A DNA stretch of 37,279 nt from Lachnospiraceae bacterium (GTDB lineage Bacteria > Bacillota > Clostridia > Lachnospirales > Lachnospiraceae): positions 1 to 37,279 of the forward strand of contig BLLW01000036.1 in the NCBI GenBank assembly GCA_011959285.1, written 5' to 3'. Positions 15,224-23,919 of this stretch are shown here, in pieces. Numbering within the stretch: the stretch's first letter is position 1; each line of letters starts with the position of its first letter. Under the pieces are notes generated by a model. It saw nothing but the letters and a program-made list of their open reading frames with translations. It did not search any database and was not told the origin of the DNA. The position numbers and the translations under genes were made by a program.

Positions 15224-16678
15224 TTATTCTGCATTTACCTTCACATAGTCAGCAAGTTTCTGATTGCACTTATTTACGATGTTGTCATGGGTCGTCTGCT
15301 TATCCTGCTCTCCCTGTGCAAATGCTACCATTTCTTCATCTATGATGGAGTTAATATCGCCGGTCACGATGTCGAAAGGTTCCTGTACATTGGGATTGGA
15401 CGCAAGAAGCTGATCCACTGCTGCCACGATTTCAGGATTCTCTGCCATATAGGTCTTCATCTTTTCTGTCTCGTAGAGATCCTTGTTCATGGGGATATAT
15501 CCGCTTGCCGTACAGAAATCATACTGTGCATCTTCTCCGCCTAAATACTGCTGGAAAATCCATGTTGCCGTAAGCTCATCGGCATCTCCCTTATCAAACA
15601 TAACGATTCCGGAACCTCCTACTGCCGTTCCGCCCTTGTCGGACGCATTCACCTTCGGAAGGGGCGCTGTTCCCCATTCAAATTCATCTCCAATCAAATC
15701 TTTCAGCTTGCCGATTCTTGCAGAAGACATAATTGCCATTGCTGAAAGCTCCATTGCAAATTCTTCGTTGATGTTATCTTCCACCGGCTTGTAGCCTCCT
15801 GTAGCGATAACCTTTTCCCACTCGTCTAAATAGGTCATGAGGGTACCGTCTTCGCCGAAAGTAACCTTTGACATCAGACCTGCCCGTCCGCCTTCGTTGT
15901 CGCCTATAAAGTTGTATTCGCCTTCGCCGCCTACCCAGTTGACTAACTGATATCTTTTTACCTGAACATTCAGACCATAAGTGGTCACTTCATCCCCATC
16001 CTTCTGGGTCAGCTTTTCAATTGCTTCCGCCATCTCAGCAATGGTCTTGGGCGGATTTTCCGGATCTAATCCTGCTGCCTCAAAGAGCCCCTTGTTATAA
16101 TAAAGGAGAATCGTGGAGTTGCTGAAAGGAATGGCACAAAGCTCATCCTTATAGGTAAAAGTACGCGCATTGTTTGCAATAATGGACTCTCTGGGAAGAA
16201 TGATGTTCTCCCCTTTTGCATACATTTCCTCAGGTGATACAAAAAGGTCATATCCCGAAATCGTGGGAATACCTGCGCTTGCCACCTGGCAGATATCCGG
16301 GAAGTTCACCCAGTCGCCTGCCTGTGCCAGAGTATTTAATTTTTCTGCTGTGTTGGTTCCCTGGAAGCTGGGTGTTACGATGATTCCGTACTCTTTTCCT
16401 ACCGTATCGTTGAAATTGTTACATACGGTCTCAAGGGCATTGGCGTTGGTGCCCTCCATGTGATGCCAGAAGCTGATTTCTATATCTGCATCGCTGATCC
16501 TCTTAGACTCCTCTGCCGGCTCCTGTGCCTCCTCCTGCTGGCTGTCCGCTTCAGGCTGCACTTCCTGCGCTGTTTCGGTGCTTTTCGGCTCTTTGACCTC
16601 CCCTGTATCCTTAGCGCCGCATGCCGCTAAAGATAAAATCATAATTGCCGCCATTAATAGACTGATGAATCGTTTCAT
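15224..16678 (-). CDS. Carbohydrate ABC transporter substrate-binding lipoprotein (family 1, UgpB-like)
   Basis: The 484-residue lipoprotein starts at the ATG after GGAGGAAGAAAC; a longer frame to 17029 is an overlap artefact. The signal peptide has Lys/Arg then ISLLMAAIMILS and the lipobox LAAC (Cys20). An acidic linker leads to the mature domain from about residue 50 (ISFWHHMEGTNANALE). The stretches STILLYYNKGLFEAAGLDPENPPKTIAEM and the final TASGYIPMNKDLYE are close in pattern to glycerol-3-phosphate binding protein UgpB and related sugar binders. It is anchored outside the membrane and delivers ligand to the permease pair encoded just upstream in the operon. A UgpB-like pattern hints at a phosphorylated or polyol ligand but does not prove it. 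Confidence 0.92.
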   Translation of the reverse strand: MKRFISLLMAAIMILSLAACGAKDTGEVKEPKSTETAQEVQPEADSQQEEAQEPAEESKRISDADIEISFWHHMEGTNANALETVCNNFNDTVGKEYGIIVTPSFQGTNTAEKLNTLAQAGDWVNFPDICQVASAGIPTISGYDLFVSPEEMYAKGENIILPRESIIANNARTFTYKDELCAIPFSNSTILLYYNKGLFEAAGLDPENPPKTIAEMAEAIEKLTQKDGDEVTTYGLNVQVKRYQLVNWVGGEGEYNFIGDNEGGRAGLMSKVTFGEDGTLMTYLDEWEKVIATGGYKPVEDNINEEFAMELSAMAIMSSARIGKLKDLIGDEFEWGTAPLPKVNASDKGGTAVGGSGIVMFDKGDADELTATWIFQQYLGGEDAQYDFCTASGYIPMNKDLYETEKMKTYMAENPEIVAAVDQLLASNPNVQEPFDIVTGDINSIIDEEMVAFAQGEQDKQTTHDNIVNKCNQKLADYVKVNAE

Positions 16679-16722
16679 GTTTCTTCCTCCTTTTGTAATT
16701 GATTTATGTTGCCTAAAATTGC

Positions 16723-17550
16723 TTACCCCTTCACCGAACCTGTCATCATGCCTCCCACAATCTGTTTCTGGAATACGATAAAAATAATCAGGGTCGGAAC
16801 CATGACCATCACAGATGCCGCCATGATGGGACCGTAAATCGTGCCTCCATCTTTGGAGTTGAGCATGGTAATTCCCACCTGCACTGTGCGCATGGTATCT
16901 TTGTTTGTTACCAGCATCGGCCACAGATAAGTATTCCATGTGCTCACGAAAGAAGATATGAATACCGTGGCGATGACCGGTTTTGACAAAGGCAGCAGAA
17001 TGCTGGTAAAAAACCTTAAGTTCCCGCATCCGTCTGCTTTTGAAGCCTCATATAGTTCCTTTGAAAAGGATAGGTAATACTGCCTGAACATAAAAATGTT
17101 CATCACCGATACTAAAAACATGGTCATCATTCCAAAGTAAGTATCGGTAAGCCCTAAGGATGCAACCGTCTTGTAATTGGTAATCAGCACCACATCTCCC
17201 GGAATCATCATGGTGGACATGCACAGCATAAACAAAAAGTTCTTTCCCTTAAATTCAAAAAATGCAAAGGAAAATGCCGCCAGGCTTGCTACGATTACGC
17301 GCACGAGGCTGGAGCCTCCTGCTAAAATAAAGGAATTAAGCATATATCTGACCAGATGCGTCAGCCGCAGCGCCTCTTTGTAATTGTCCCACTGAAATCT
17401 ATTCGGCAATAGATGCAGCTTCTTTGTCAGAATCTCCCTCTGCTCCATAAAGGAAATGGAAAATGCATACAAGATCGGTGCAATGATGATCAGCCCTACA
17501 AGCAGGCAGACCACCTGATAAAGTATATTTTGGTACGTTTTCTTTTTCAT
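16723..17550 (-). CDS. Carbohydrate ABC transporter permease (MalG/UgpE type)
   Basis: The 275-residue permease has six membrane segments. The cytoplasmic EAA loop is at about 168-191 (EASKADGCGNLRFF, then ILLPLSKP), which docks a shared ATPase. The C-terminus is short (IVGGMMTGSVKG), as in MalG-type subunits. Its ATG overlaps the stop of the partner permease by four bases; GGGGG lies about 10 bases upstream. No ATPase gene is in the operon, so a multipurpose MsmK/UgpC-type ATPase encoded elsewhere is expected. Confidence 0.94.
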   Translation of the reverse strand: MKKKTYQNILYQVVCLLVGLIIIAPILYAFSISFMEQREILTKKLHLLPNRFQWDNYKEALRLTHLVRYMLNSFILAGGSSLVRVIVASLAAFSFAFFEFKGKNFLFMLCMSTMMIPGDVVLITNYKTVASLGLTDTYFGMMTMFLVSVMNIFMFRQYYLSFSKELYEASKADGCGNLRFFTSILLPLSKPVIATVFISSFVSTWNTYLWPMLVTNKDTMRTVQVGITMLNSKDGGTIYGPIMAASVMVMVPTLIIFIVFQKQIVGGMMTGSVKG

Positions 17551-18410
17551 GAATAATGTACCCCCTTTTTCTCAAAGGAAAAGCTGATCAGCGTTGCAAT
17601 GAGCGTAAATAGAAATGTGATTACTGCCGCCGCATAGGCATCGTTATAGCTCATGTTGCCGAAAGCCTGTTTGTACATATAGTAAATCATGGTTGAAGTG
17701 GATCCCTTAGGACCGCCTTCTGTCAAAATGATGGGAAGTCCCGCCATAATAATATTTTTTGCCAAGGACGTACAAATCAGGAAAAATACGGTAGGTGAGA
17801 TCATAGGAAGAATGACCTTGGTCACCTTTTTGTAAAGACTCGCCCCATCAATGTCGGCGCTTTCCAAAAGTTCTCCCGGAACCCCGCGGATTGCAGCAAG
17901 CAAGAACAAGAAATTAAATCCGATATTCATCCAAACCGAAATAAAACTCATGGAAACCATGGCATATTTTGCATCATTGAGCCAATTGATTTTTGTCCCA
18001 AGCAGCTTATTGATCAGTCCCACATTTGGATTGTACATAATCTTAAAGATCATTGCCGTGACAGACATTGACATCGCCATCGTCAGCGAGAACATGGTCT
18101 CATAAATCGATGAGGTCCTGGTCTTTTTGTTTGCAAGCACCGCAAGAATCAGTGCAATGAAAATCGCCAGCGGCGATGCCAGAATCACATACACAACGGT
18201 GTTCCATATGGAACGCAAAAATGCCGGATCTGTGAGCACATGGATGTAATTGTCTAATCCGGCAAAGGCTTTTACATTACCGTCTGCACTGACCGTAAAA
18301 AAGGTTAGACCGATGGTCCTCAAAAAGGGATAAAAGGAAAACACCGCAAAATAAATCAATGCCGGCGATAAATATATATAGGGTTCTATCTTTCCTAATC
18401 TCTTCTTCAT
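17547..18410 (-). CDS. Carbohydrate ABC transporter permease (MalF/UgpA type)
   Basis: The 287-residue permease starts at the ATG eight bases after GGAG (AGGAGAAACAGT); an upstream extension to 18479 runs inside the ADP-ribosylglycohydrolase-like gene. It has six membrane segments, beginning with LSPALIYFAVFSFYPFLRTI. An EAA motif lies at about 183-206 (ESADIDGASLYKKV, then ILPMISP). It follows the ADP-ribosylglycohydrolase-like gene by 13 bases and overlaps the second permease by four. Together with the binding protein it forms a CUT1-type importer. Confidence 0.94.
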   Translation of the reverse strand: MKKRLGKIEPYIYLSPALIYFAVFSFYPFLRTIGLTFFTVSADGNVKAFAGLDNYIHVLTDPAFLRSIWNTVVYVILASPLAIFIALILAVLANKKTRTSSIYETMFSLTMAMSMSVTAMIFKIMYNPNVGLINKLLGTKINWLNDAKYAMVSMSFISVWMNIGFNFLFLLAAIRGVPGELLESADIDGASLYKKVTKVILPMISPTVFFLICTSLAKNIIMAGLPIILTEGGPKGSTSTMIYYMYKQAFGNMSYNDAYAAAVITFLFTLIATLISFSFEKKGVHYS

Positions 18411-18423
18411 ACTGTTTCTCCTA

Positions 18424-19443
18424 TCATGCCGAAACACAAGCTGCAATATCCTCCGCCATAGCGGCAATATCAAATCCATTCACCGACTGGATGAGACCCA
18501 GATATTTCTCCATTTCCGCATTGCTTCCACACAGTGCTCCCAAAACAGCTCCGGTCATAGAAGCGATGGTATCCGTGTCGGAACCGATATTCACTGCCGC
18601 TACCACTGCTTCCGTTAAATCTCCCTTTGCCGCTACGATAATGCCGAAAACTGCCGGAACCGCCTCCGATACGTGCAGACCGCTGCCGACCAAATCCGCA
18701 ATCTCTGTTGTCGCTTCATCCAGACTTCCGGCTGTAAGCCCGATTTGGATTGCCAGCTTCATTCTCTTTTGCACGCTAGGACCTGCTAAAACTGCACAAC
18801 TTCCTTTACTCAGCTCAGCTCCGCGCTTTGCCCCATAAAATCCTGCCTGCACAACGGAATAAAGATTACTTTCCTCCCGCAAAGCTTCGCTTACTGCTGC
18901 CGCTATGGCACAAGCGCCTTCAATGGATAAATTGTTGTTGTGTGTCGGTCTGCATATGGTGACAGCCGCTTTCACCGCTTCCTCAACATTTCCCGGGTTG
19001 AATAAGCCAGCAGGCGCAATTTTCATGGCGGAACCATTAGATGCCTTTGCATTGTCACAGCAGATAAATGCATAAGGGTTGACAGTCTCTATCCCTTTGA
19101 TTTTTTCCACCGCTGCCCTCGTGGTGGGACCCGCATACTTATCATAAAAAGCCTGATCCTCCGCCCAGCTTAAAAGCGCCTGATTTGCTGCCTCTTCATC
19201 GATGATGCCGTTCCTGTCAAGAATCGCCCGGGCTGTATAATAAGTCAAACTAAAATCATCCGTCACGCTTCCCGCTTTCGCCCCTCTTGCAAAGGTGTCA
19301 TCCGGCGGCGGAATGATGTCCCGCACAGTTCCGCCGAAACGCTCTTTAATCTGCTCCTTTGTCCGCAATTCTGTGGCTGCTCCCATAGCATCTCCAACGG
19401 CTGCGCCCAATAAACATCCGAATATCTTTTTTTTCAGTTCCAT
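18424..19443 (-). CDS. ADP-ribosylglycohydrolase family protein
   Basis: The 339-residue protein has the DraG/ARH all-helical fold signatures. GCLLGAAVGDAMGA is at 9-22, GSVTDDFSLT at 58-67 (metal-binding Thr-Asp-Asp), SNGSAMKIAP at 135-144, RPTH at 165-168 and GSDTDTIASM at 287-296 (second metal site). All acidic metal ligands are present. Family members cleave N-glycosidic ADP-ribose links, but many homologues in sugar operons act on other ribosyl or glycosyl substrates. It is the first gene of the transporter operon, with AAAGGAGG shortly before the ATG and a promoter upstream. A role in splitting an imported glycoside is an inference from the context. Confidence 0.9.
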   Translation of the reverse strand: MELKKKIFGCLLGAAVGDAMGAATELRTKEQIKERFGGTVRDIIPPPDDTFARGAKAGSVTDDFSLTYYTARAILDRNGIIDEEAANQALLSWAEDQAFYDKYAGPTTRAAVEKIKGIETVNPYAFICCDNAKASNGSAMKIAPAGLFNPGNVEEAVKAAVTICRPTHNNNLSIEGACAIAAAVSEALREESNLYSVVQAGFYGAKRGAELSKGSCAVLAGPSVQKRMKLAIQIGLTAGSLDEATTEIADLVGSGLHVSEAVPAVFGIIVAAKGDLTEAVVAAVNIGSDTDTIASMTGAVLGALCGSNAEMEKYLGLIQSVNGFDIAAMAEDIAACVSA

Positions 19444-19485
19444 ACTTCACCTCCTTTAGCTTCCGCATCTTTTTTCTTAAATCTT

Positions 19486-19514
19486 ATTTTATATAAAAGC
19501 CTTCCCTATCGCAA
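19486..19514 (-). promoter_or_regulatory. Promoter of the sugar operon
   Basis: On the minus strand TTGCGA (complement of 19509-19514) and TAAAAT (complement of 19486-19491) are 17 bp apart, about 43 bases before the first ATG. I see no clear GntR-type or cre-like operator next to it. Confidence 0.5.
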
Positions 19515-19666
19515 ATCGTACACGGATTATTCCAGCAAAATGCCATGATATTCTCCATTTTTCCTTATATTTTCTCTCTTTTTCTTACTATTTTATGCTC
19601 ACTTAATTTTTGTAGGTGCCATATGCTATTATCATGAAACATGCCCCTCCTCAGGATCCTCTTATG
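19515..19666. other. Divergent intergenic stretch
   Basis: This sequence separates the sugar operon promoter from the promoter of the zinc-ribbon gene. It is AT-rich with pyrimidine runs (19555-19585). No gene, RNA or repeat is visible. Confidence 0.4.
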
Positions 19667-19695
19667 TTGACCAAACCGTAAAAGCATGCCATAAT
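19667..19695 (+). promoter_or_regulatory. Promoter of the zinc-ribbon membrane protein gene
   Basis: TTGACC (19667-19672) and CATAAT (19690-19695) are 17 bp apart, each one mismatch from consensus, and 47 bases before the ATG. Confidence 0.65.
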
Positions 19696-19741
19696 AAACC
19701 CATACCAACTACAAAAAAGATAAGTATACTGGAGGATTCAA

Positions 19742-21646
19742 ATGTTTTGTTCAAATTGCGGTAAAGAAATAAATGGTCACGCCAATTTCTGTAATTATTG
19801 CGGAACCCCGGTGCATGCCGGCACGTCTTCCGGCACACCGTCTCCGGAAATATCCGCACCTACAATTCCAAAGAAAGGTATTTCCCCTGTTTTCATCGGC
19901 ATTGTTTCCGCAGTCATCCTATCTGCCGCAGTCGTAGCAGGCAGTGTATTCTATTTCACAACGAGGAACAATGACCGCACGCAAGAAACCGTTGCCTCGG
20001 AAAGTGCAGAAGAGGAAAGCAAGACCGAAAACGAAGCAGCACCTGTTCAAGAAACTGATGGCAAAGAAGACACCCCTTCTGACTCTGCGGCAGCTGAACT
20101 GCTCCAAGACTATCTGGAGACAAATCTGATTCCTCAATATGGCTCTGCTAATCTGGGCGCGCAGACCAAAATCTTTGATTATGACAACGTATATGCGGTA
20201 GAATCAGAAAACCAATTCTGGACAGCTTCCGCCGGCATCTCCGATGCCAAAATCTACGACCTTGATCAGGACGGAAGCGAAGAACTGCTCGTCTTTCTTC
20301 TGACCGAAGAAGATATCACATTCTACATTTACGAAGCGGAAAACAACGAAGTCCGCCAGGCAGCTGCCTATTCTCAAGAACGTTACTCAGACATGGACGG
20401 GTTCGATCTTTCCTGGTCTTTATTTCATGCAGACGGAACACCTTACCTGTTCTGCCATGAAAGTCATTACGGCATTATCTTTGATTTTTCCGATACAAAC
20501 GCCAGATTGTACCGTTATGACGGCAGCCAGCTGCTTCCTGCTCTGACCATTGAACAAACGGCTGGCGGTTCTTCGGATTTCGCCTATACCGCTTATCAAT
20601 ATGACCCGGAGGGAAAACTGGTGAATGAGGAAGTCATTTATGACGAGACTTTAATGTACTTGGATGAGGAGGATAATCAGCTGGAACATTATTTCCAGCG
20701 TATCGCAGAGTTTTTTGACGCATATGGAATTGATTTAGACAGCGAAGCCGCCTTACAGGAAGACGCAGATATCTACCAGGGCATCGCAGAGATGGACGGA
20801 TATGAAACCCTCCTGCATCTGGAAATGTGGGGCGACTACCGCTATGAGGAGACGTTTTCTTCTGTCACATACCACTTTAACGATTTTGACAGCCCCCTGT
20901 CCTTCTATAGACGTTTTCTCGCCGGGGAGGAAACCGTACAAATACGGGAAGACGCATGGTACACTGACCGCCAACAATCTGAATGGAGCCTGAACGACAT
21001 CCTAAACGAACTTACCAACACATATCTGGAAGGAACTGACCGCCGCCCCTATGTGGAACATGCTTATCTAGATTGCGGCGGGGACGGTGTGGAAGAACTT
21101 GCCATCCGTTTTACAGGTCTTGATATTTATTCGCCCGAAGATATGAGCAATTTAATCATGATTATTACCTGCAGCAATGGCACACCTGAAGTCGTATATT
21201 CCTGTGAATCGTGGGCAAGAAGTTATACAGAGCCCCACTACCACGGATGCATCCCAAGCAGCGGTTCTGCCGGAGCAGGCGATCACATCTTCGGTCTGGA
21301 ATATCTGGATGGCAGCAACAATCTGCATCCTGTATATTATGCCCAACAATTGGGCGGCTTATGGATTAGAGATTTAGAGGGAGAAATTTATGACACCGTC
21401 TTTAGCTCCGTCGACCCCGATGCCGATGTCACACATTACCAGATAAACGGCGCAGACTACTATGTCATGCATTCCTACGATACATCCATCGACTCTCTAT
21501 GCCAGGAATATATATCCTTGTGCGAGCAAAAAGGCATGCGCTTTGTTTCAGAAGAGGAGATTGACGAGTTAATCACACAATACGCAAAGGAACTGGGCAT
21601 CGAGGACGCCTGGTTAGATGAGGAAGAACTGTCCTGGGGATACTAA
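19742..21646 (+). CDS. Zinc-ribbon, single-pass membrane protein with large outer domain; function unknown
   Basis: The 634-residue protein starts 6 bases after GGAGG. A zinc ribbon with four cysteines (Cys3, Cys6, Cys17, Cys20) sits in the cytoplasm. One membrane segment follows (about 50-72, FIGIVSAVILSAAVVAGSVF), then a Glu/Ser-rich linker and a long acidic outer region. Two spots resemble short calcium-binding or FG-GAP-like loops: YDLDQDGSEELLVFLL and YLDCGGDGVEELAIRF. Aromatic and acidic residues dominate elsewhere. Proteins built as zinc ribbon plus TM plus sensor-like outer domain are common in Lachnospiraceae, with no known function. It stands alone on the plus strand with its own promoter and a shared terminator. 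Confidence 0.75.
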   Translation: MFCSNCGKEINGHANFCNYCGTPVHAGTSSGTPSPEISAPTIPKKGISPVFIGIVSAVILSAAVVAGSVFYFTTRNNDRTQETVASESAEEESKTENEAAPVQETDGKEDTPSDSAAAELLQDYLETNLIPQYGSANLGAQTKIFDYDNVYAVESENQFWTASAGISDAKIYDLDQDGSEELLVFLLTEEDITFYIYEAENNEVRQAAAYSQERYSDMDGFDLSWSLFHADGTPYLFCHESHYGIIFDFSDTNARLYRYDGSQLLPALTIEQTAGGSSDFAYTAYQYDPEGKLVNEEVIYDETLMYLDEEDNQLEHYFQRIAEFFDAYGIDLDSEAALQEDADIYQGIAEMDGYETLLHLEMWGDYRYEETFSSVTYHFNDFDSPLSFYRRFLAGEETVQIREDAWYTDRQQSEWSLNDILNELTNTYLEGTDRRPYVEHAYLDCGGDGVEELAIRFTGLDIYSPEDMSNLIMIITCSNGTPEVVYSCESWARSYTEPHYHGCIPSSGSAGAGDHIFGLEYLDGSNNLHPVYYAQQLGGLWIRDLEGEIYDTVFSSVDPDADVTHYQINGADYYVMHSYDTSIDSLCQEYISLCEQKGMRFVSEEEIDELITQYAKELGIEDAWLDEEELSWGY

Positions 21647-21689
21647 ATAATGCTTTTTCCTGTCAATCAGCCAACTTATTGTGAACCGA

Positions 21690-21729
21690 AAACCGCAGCT
21701 TTCAGGGTTTCTCCCAAAAGCTGCGGTTT
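21690..21729. terminator. Shared terminator between convergent genes
   Basis: AAACCGCAGCTTT (21690-21702) and AAAGCTGCGGTTT (21717-21729) form a perfect 13-bp stem with a 14-base loop. It lies between the convergent stops at 21646 and 21742 and can serve both. Confidence 0.75.
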
Positions 21730-21741
21730 AAATTACTATAA

Positions 21742-23016
21742 CTAAATCAGCCAGACCGGCACATACCAATTTCTCTCATCCACAGGAAGCAAATCGTTTG
21801 CCATGCAGATAACGCTTCCCGTTCCAATCTCCACTTTCAGTGCTTCTAATCCCCCAAATGCCTCCGCCGATGCTGCCGGCTCCAAAACATGGAAATTCTT
21901 AATTGCTGCTTTCCCCGGCGAAGCTGCCTTCTTGATCTCAATCGGCGACAGCACACCATTTTGATAAATAAGCAGATCAATCTCTTTCTGATCCTTATCC
22001 CGGTAATAGAAAATGGGAGGTTCTTTTCCCGCATTCAGATAGCTTTTATAAATCTCAGAAAAAACATAACTTTCAAAAAAAGCACCGGACATAGCGCCTC
22101 TTTCCAGTGCTTCTGCATTCCCCCATTTCAAAAGACAGGCTGCCAGACCAGTATCCAAAAAGTGAAGAAGAGGCATCTTTACAACACGTTTCAGCACATT
22201 GTTATGATATGGCGGAACAAGCGCGACAATATGAGAAGATATCAAAATCGACAGCCACTTTTTCGCCGTAGGCGCTGAAATGCCTGCCATATTCGCCAGT
22301 TCCTCATATACCACCGGTTTTGATGTATGTGCGGCAACAATAGTCATGAAATTGTAAAACTGCATTTCATCCGCAACCTGTGTCAGATCCCTTATATCCC
22401 GCTGTAAATAGGTATCTATATAAGAACGGTAATAAGTTTCCCCGTCAATATTCTCATCTGCGTAAAGCTCCGGCATGGAACCTCTAAATATCCGCTGATA
22501 AATCTGATTAAGCCCCAGAGGCTTCTTTACCGCCATTCGCTGCATCAACCCCTCGGTATCTGTAGTAAAGGGCGCACTTGGCGTCTGATAAACTTCTGCA
22601 TCGGACAGCCCCAACAAATTTACAATTCCCACACGTCCGGCAAGACTTTCACTTACATTCTCCATAAGCCTGAAAATCTGCGAACCTGTAATCCAAAAAT
22701 CCCCCTTCCGCTTAGACCGGTCCACACGCATTTTAATATAAGGCAGCAATTCCGTTGCATACTGAATCTCATCAATCAGCACTGGTGGCTCATATCTTTG
22801 CAAAAACAATGCCGGATCCGTTTTTGCCAGATACCTCACATCAGGATCATCCAAAGTCACATATTTCCGCTCTATCCCTTCTTCCTTCTGTTCATCAGAA
22901 AGTTTCTGCAGCAAAGTCGTTTTCCCCACCTGTCTGGGACCTGTAACCAAAAGAACCGGAAACATTTTTGAAATTCTTACAACCGCATCCTCTGCCGCTC
23001 TCTCAATATATGCCAT
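21742..23016 (-). CDS. AAA ATPase with DUF4143 C-terminal domain
   Basis: The 424-residue protein begins with an AAA_14 ATPase core: Walker A TGPRQVGKTT (25-34) and a Walker B-like PPVLIDEIQY. Next come ITGSQIFRLMENVSESLAGRVGIV, a sensor-like stretch typical of this family, and a DUF4143 domain. The latter holds FFESYVFSEIYKSYLNAG, then a PD-(D/E)xK-like pattern, EIDLLIYQNG followed by PIEIKKA. Such proteins are abundant in gut bacteria and archaea. Their role is unknown, and a nuclease or restriction-like function has been guessed from the fold. The gene is alone, facing the zinc-ribbon gene, with no partner that gives a hint. Full length and all motifs present. Confidence 0.88.
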   Translation of the reverse strand: MAYIERAAEDAVVRISKMFPVLLVTGPRQVGKTTLLQKLSDEQKEEGIERKYVTLDDPDVRYLAKTDPALFLQRYEPPVLIDEIQYATELLPYIKMRVDRSKRKGDFWITGSQIFRLMENVSESLAGRVGIVNLLGLSDAEVYQTPSAPFTTDTEGLMQRMAVKKPLGLNQIYQRIFRGSMPELYADENIDGETYYRSYIDTYLQRDIRDLTQVADEMQFYNFMTIVAAHTSKPVVYEELANMAGISAPTAKKWLSILISSHIVALVPPYHNNVLKRVVKMPLLHFLDTGLAACLLKWGNAEALERGAMSGAFFESYVFSEIYKSYLNAGKEPPIFYYRDKDQKEIDLLIYQNGVLSPIEIKKAASPGKAAIKNFHVLEPAASAEAFGGLEALKVEIGTGSVICMANDLLPVDERNWYVPVWLI

Positions 23017-23117
23017 AACGATAGCTCCTTCCTAAAACATTATATGCTTCTCTCAAGATCCGTCTAATCTAAATTATAATTTTATTATAACCAAACCTTT
23101 CTTCATCGTCAACCAAT

Positions 23118-23855
23118 CTAATCAATACTAATCGACCTCACCCAAATCCCATTAACATCCGAGCTCTCATAATCCTTACAATATTCAATAGGAACATCAT
23201 GCGAATCATAAGTCACTCTTCTCACATACAAAATAGGATCCCCCTCTTCCACCTTAAAGTAAGAGGAAAGCTCCTCATCCGCCCGAATCGCGCGGAACCG
23301 CTCGTCCACATAGCTGAGCACCAGTCCCGCCTTTCTCTGTAACACATCATATAAAGAATATTCATTCAGATTTTCCTGCTCAAAATCGATTCCAGCAACC
23401 CGCTCTCCCGGCAGAAAGGATTTCTGAAATGCCACGCAGACCTCATTTAAATATCGTAGCCTGCCAATCATCACCACCTTGCCCCCTTCTGCAATCTGCA
23501 GATAGGATGCAAGGGCTTTATCCGCCTTGATCTCTTTGATTTCGATCACCTTCGAGTGCGCCTTTGCCGTCTTGGAGACCACGTTAGAGCTAAATCCCGC
23601 CACCCTGCGGTAACTGTACGCCTTGGTAGCGATTTCCTGGACGAAGGTCCCCTTTCCCTTCTCTGTGCGCAAAATTCCTTTTGCCACCAGATCATCTATT
23701 GCCTTTCGCACGGTCAACCGGCTCACGTTATACTCCTTGGCATAATCGCTCTGCTTGGGAATCATATCCCCTGGCTCGTAAACCCCACCCAAAATATCTT
23801 CCACAATATCTTCTTTGATCTGCTTGTGCTTTGGTCCCATGTTTCTTTTTTCCAT
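23118..23855 (-). CDS. GntR-family regulator with UTRA ligand domain
   Basis: The 245-residue regulator has an N-terminal winged helix (about 8-72, KQIKEDIVEDILGGVYEPGDMIP, then SRLTVRKAIDDLVAKGIL) of the HutC subfamily. A UTRA sensor domain (about 95-240) ends in PIEYCKDYESSDVNGIWVRS. UTRA domains normally bind a phosphorylated or amino sugar or a related small molecule. AGGAT lies about 8 bases before the ATG. The gene is 64 bases downstream of the RemA-like gene in the same direction. It is the only GntR regulator in the window and could control the sugar operon at 12375-19443, but it is 4 kb away from it and that link is only an inference. Confidence 0.92.
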   Translation of the reverse strand: MEKRNMGPKHKQIKEDIVEDILGGVYEPGDMIPKQSDYAKEYNVSRLTVRKAIDDLVAKGILRTEKGKGTFVQEIATKAYSYRRVAGFSSNVVSKTAKAHSKVIEIKEIKADKALASYLQIAEGGKVVMIGRLRYLNEVCVAFQKSFLPGERVAGIDFEQENLNEYSLYDVLQRKAGLVLSYVDERFRAIRADEELSSYFKVEEGDPILYVRRVTYDSHDVPIEYCKDYESSDVNGIWVRSISID

Positions 23856-23919
23856 ACCCTGACATCCTCACTGGATTTTCTGTCTGAAAATAGTTCCCTC
23901 TGCCCGGCGGTCTGCCGCA

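Noticed and set aside
16679-17029. N-terminal extension of the binding protein frame
   Set aside because: The extra 117 residues overlap the permease gene, are His-rich and unlike any signal peptide; the lipoprotein start at 16678 has an ideal ribosome site.
23118-23855. GntR/UTRA regulator as the proven controller of the sugar operon
   Set aside because: Its ligand domain fits a sugar phosphate, but it is 4 kb from the operon with unrelated genes between and no shared operator was found.
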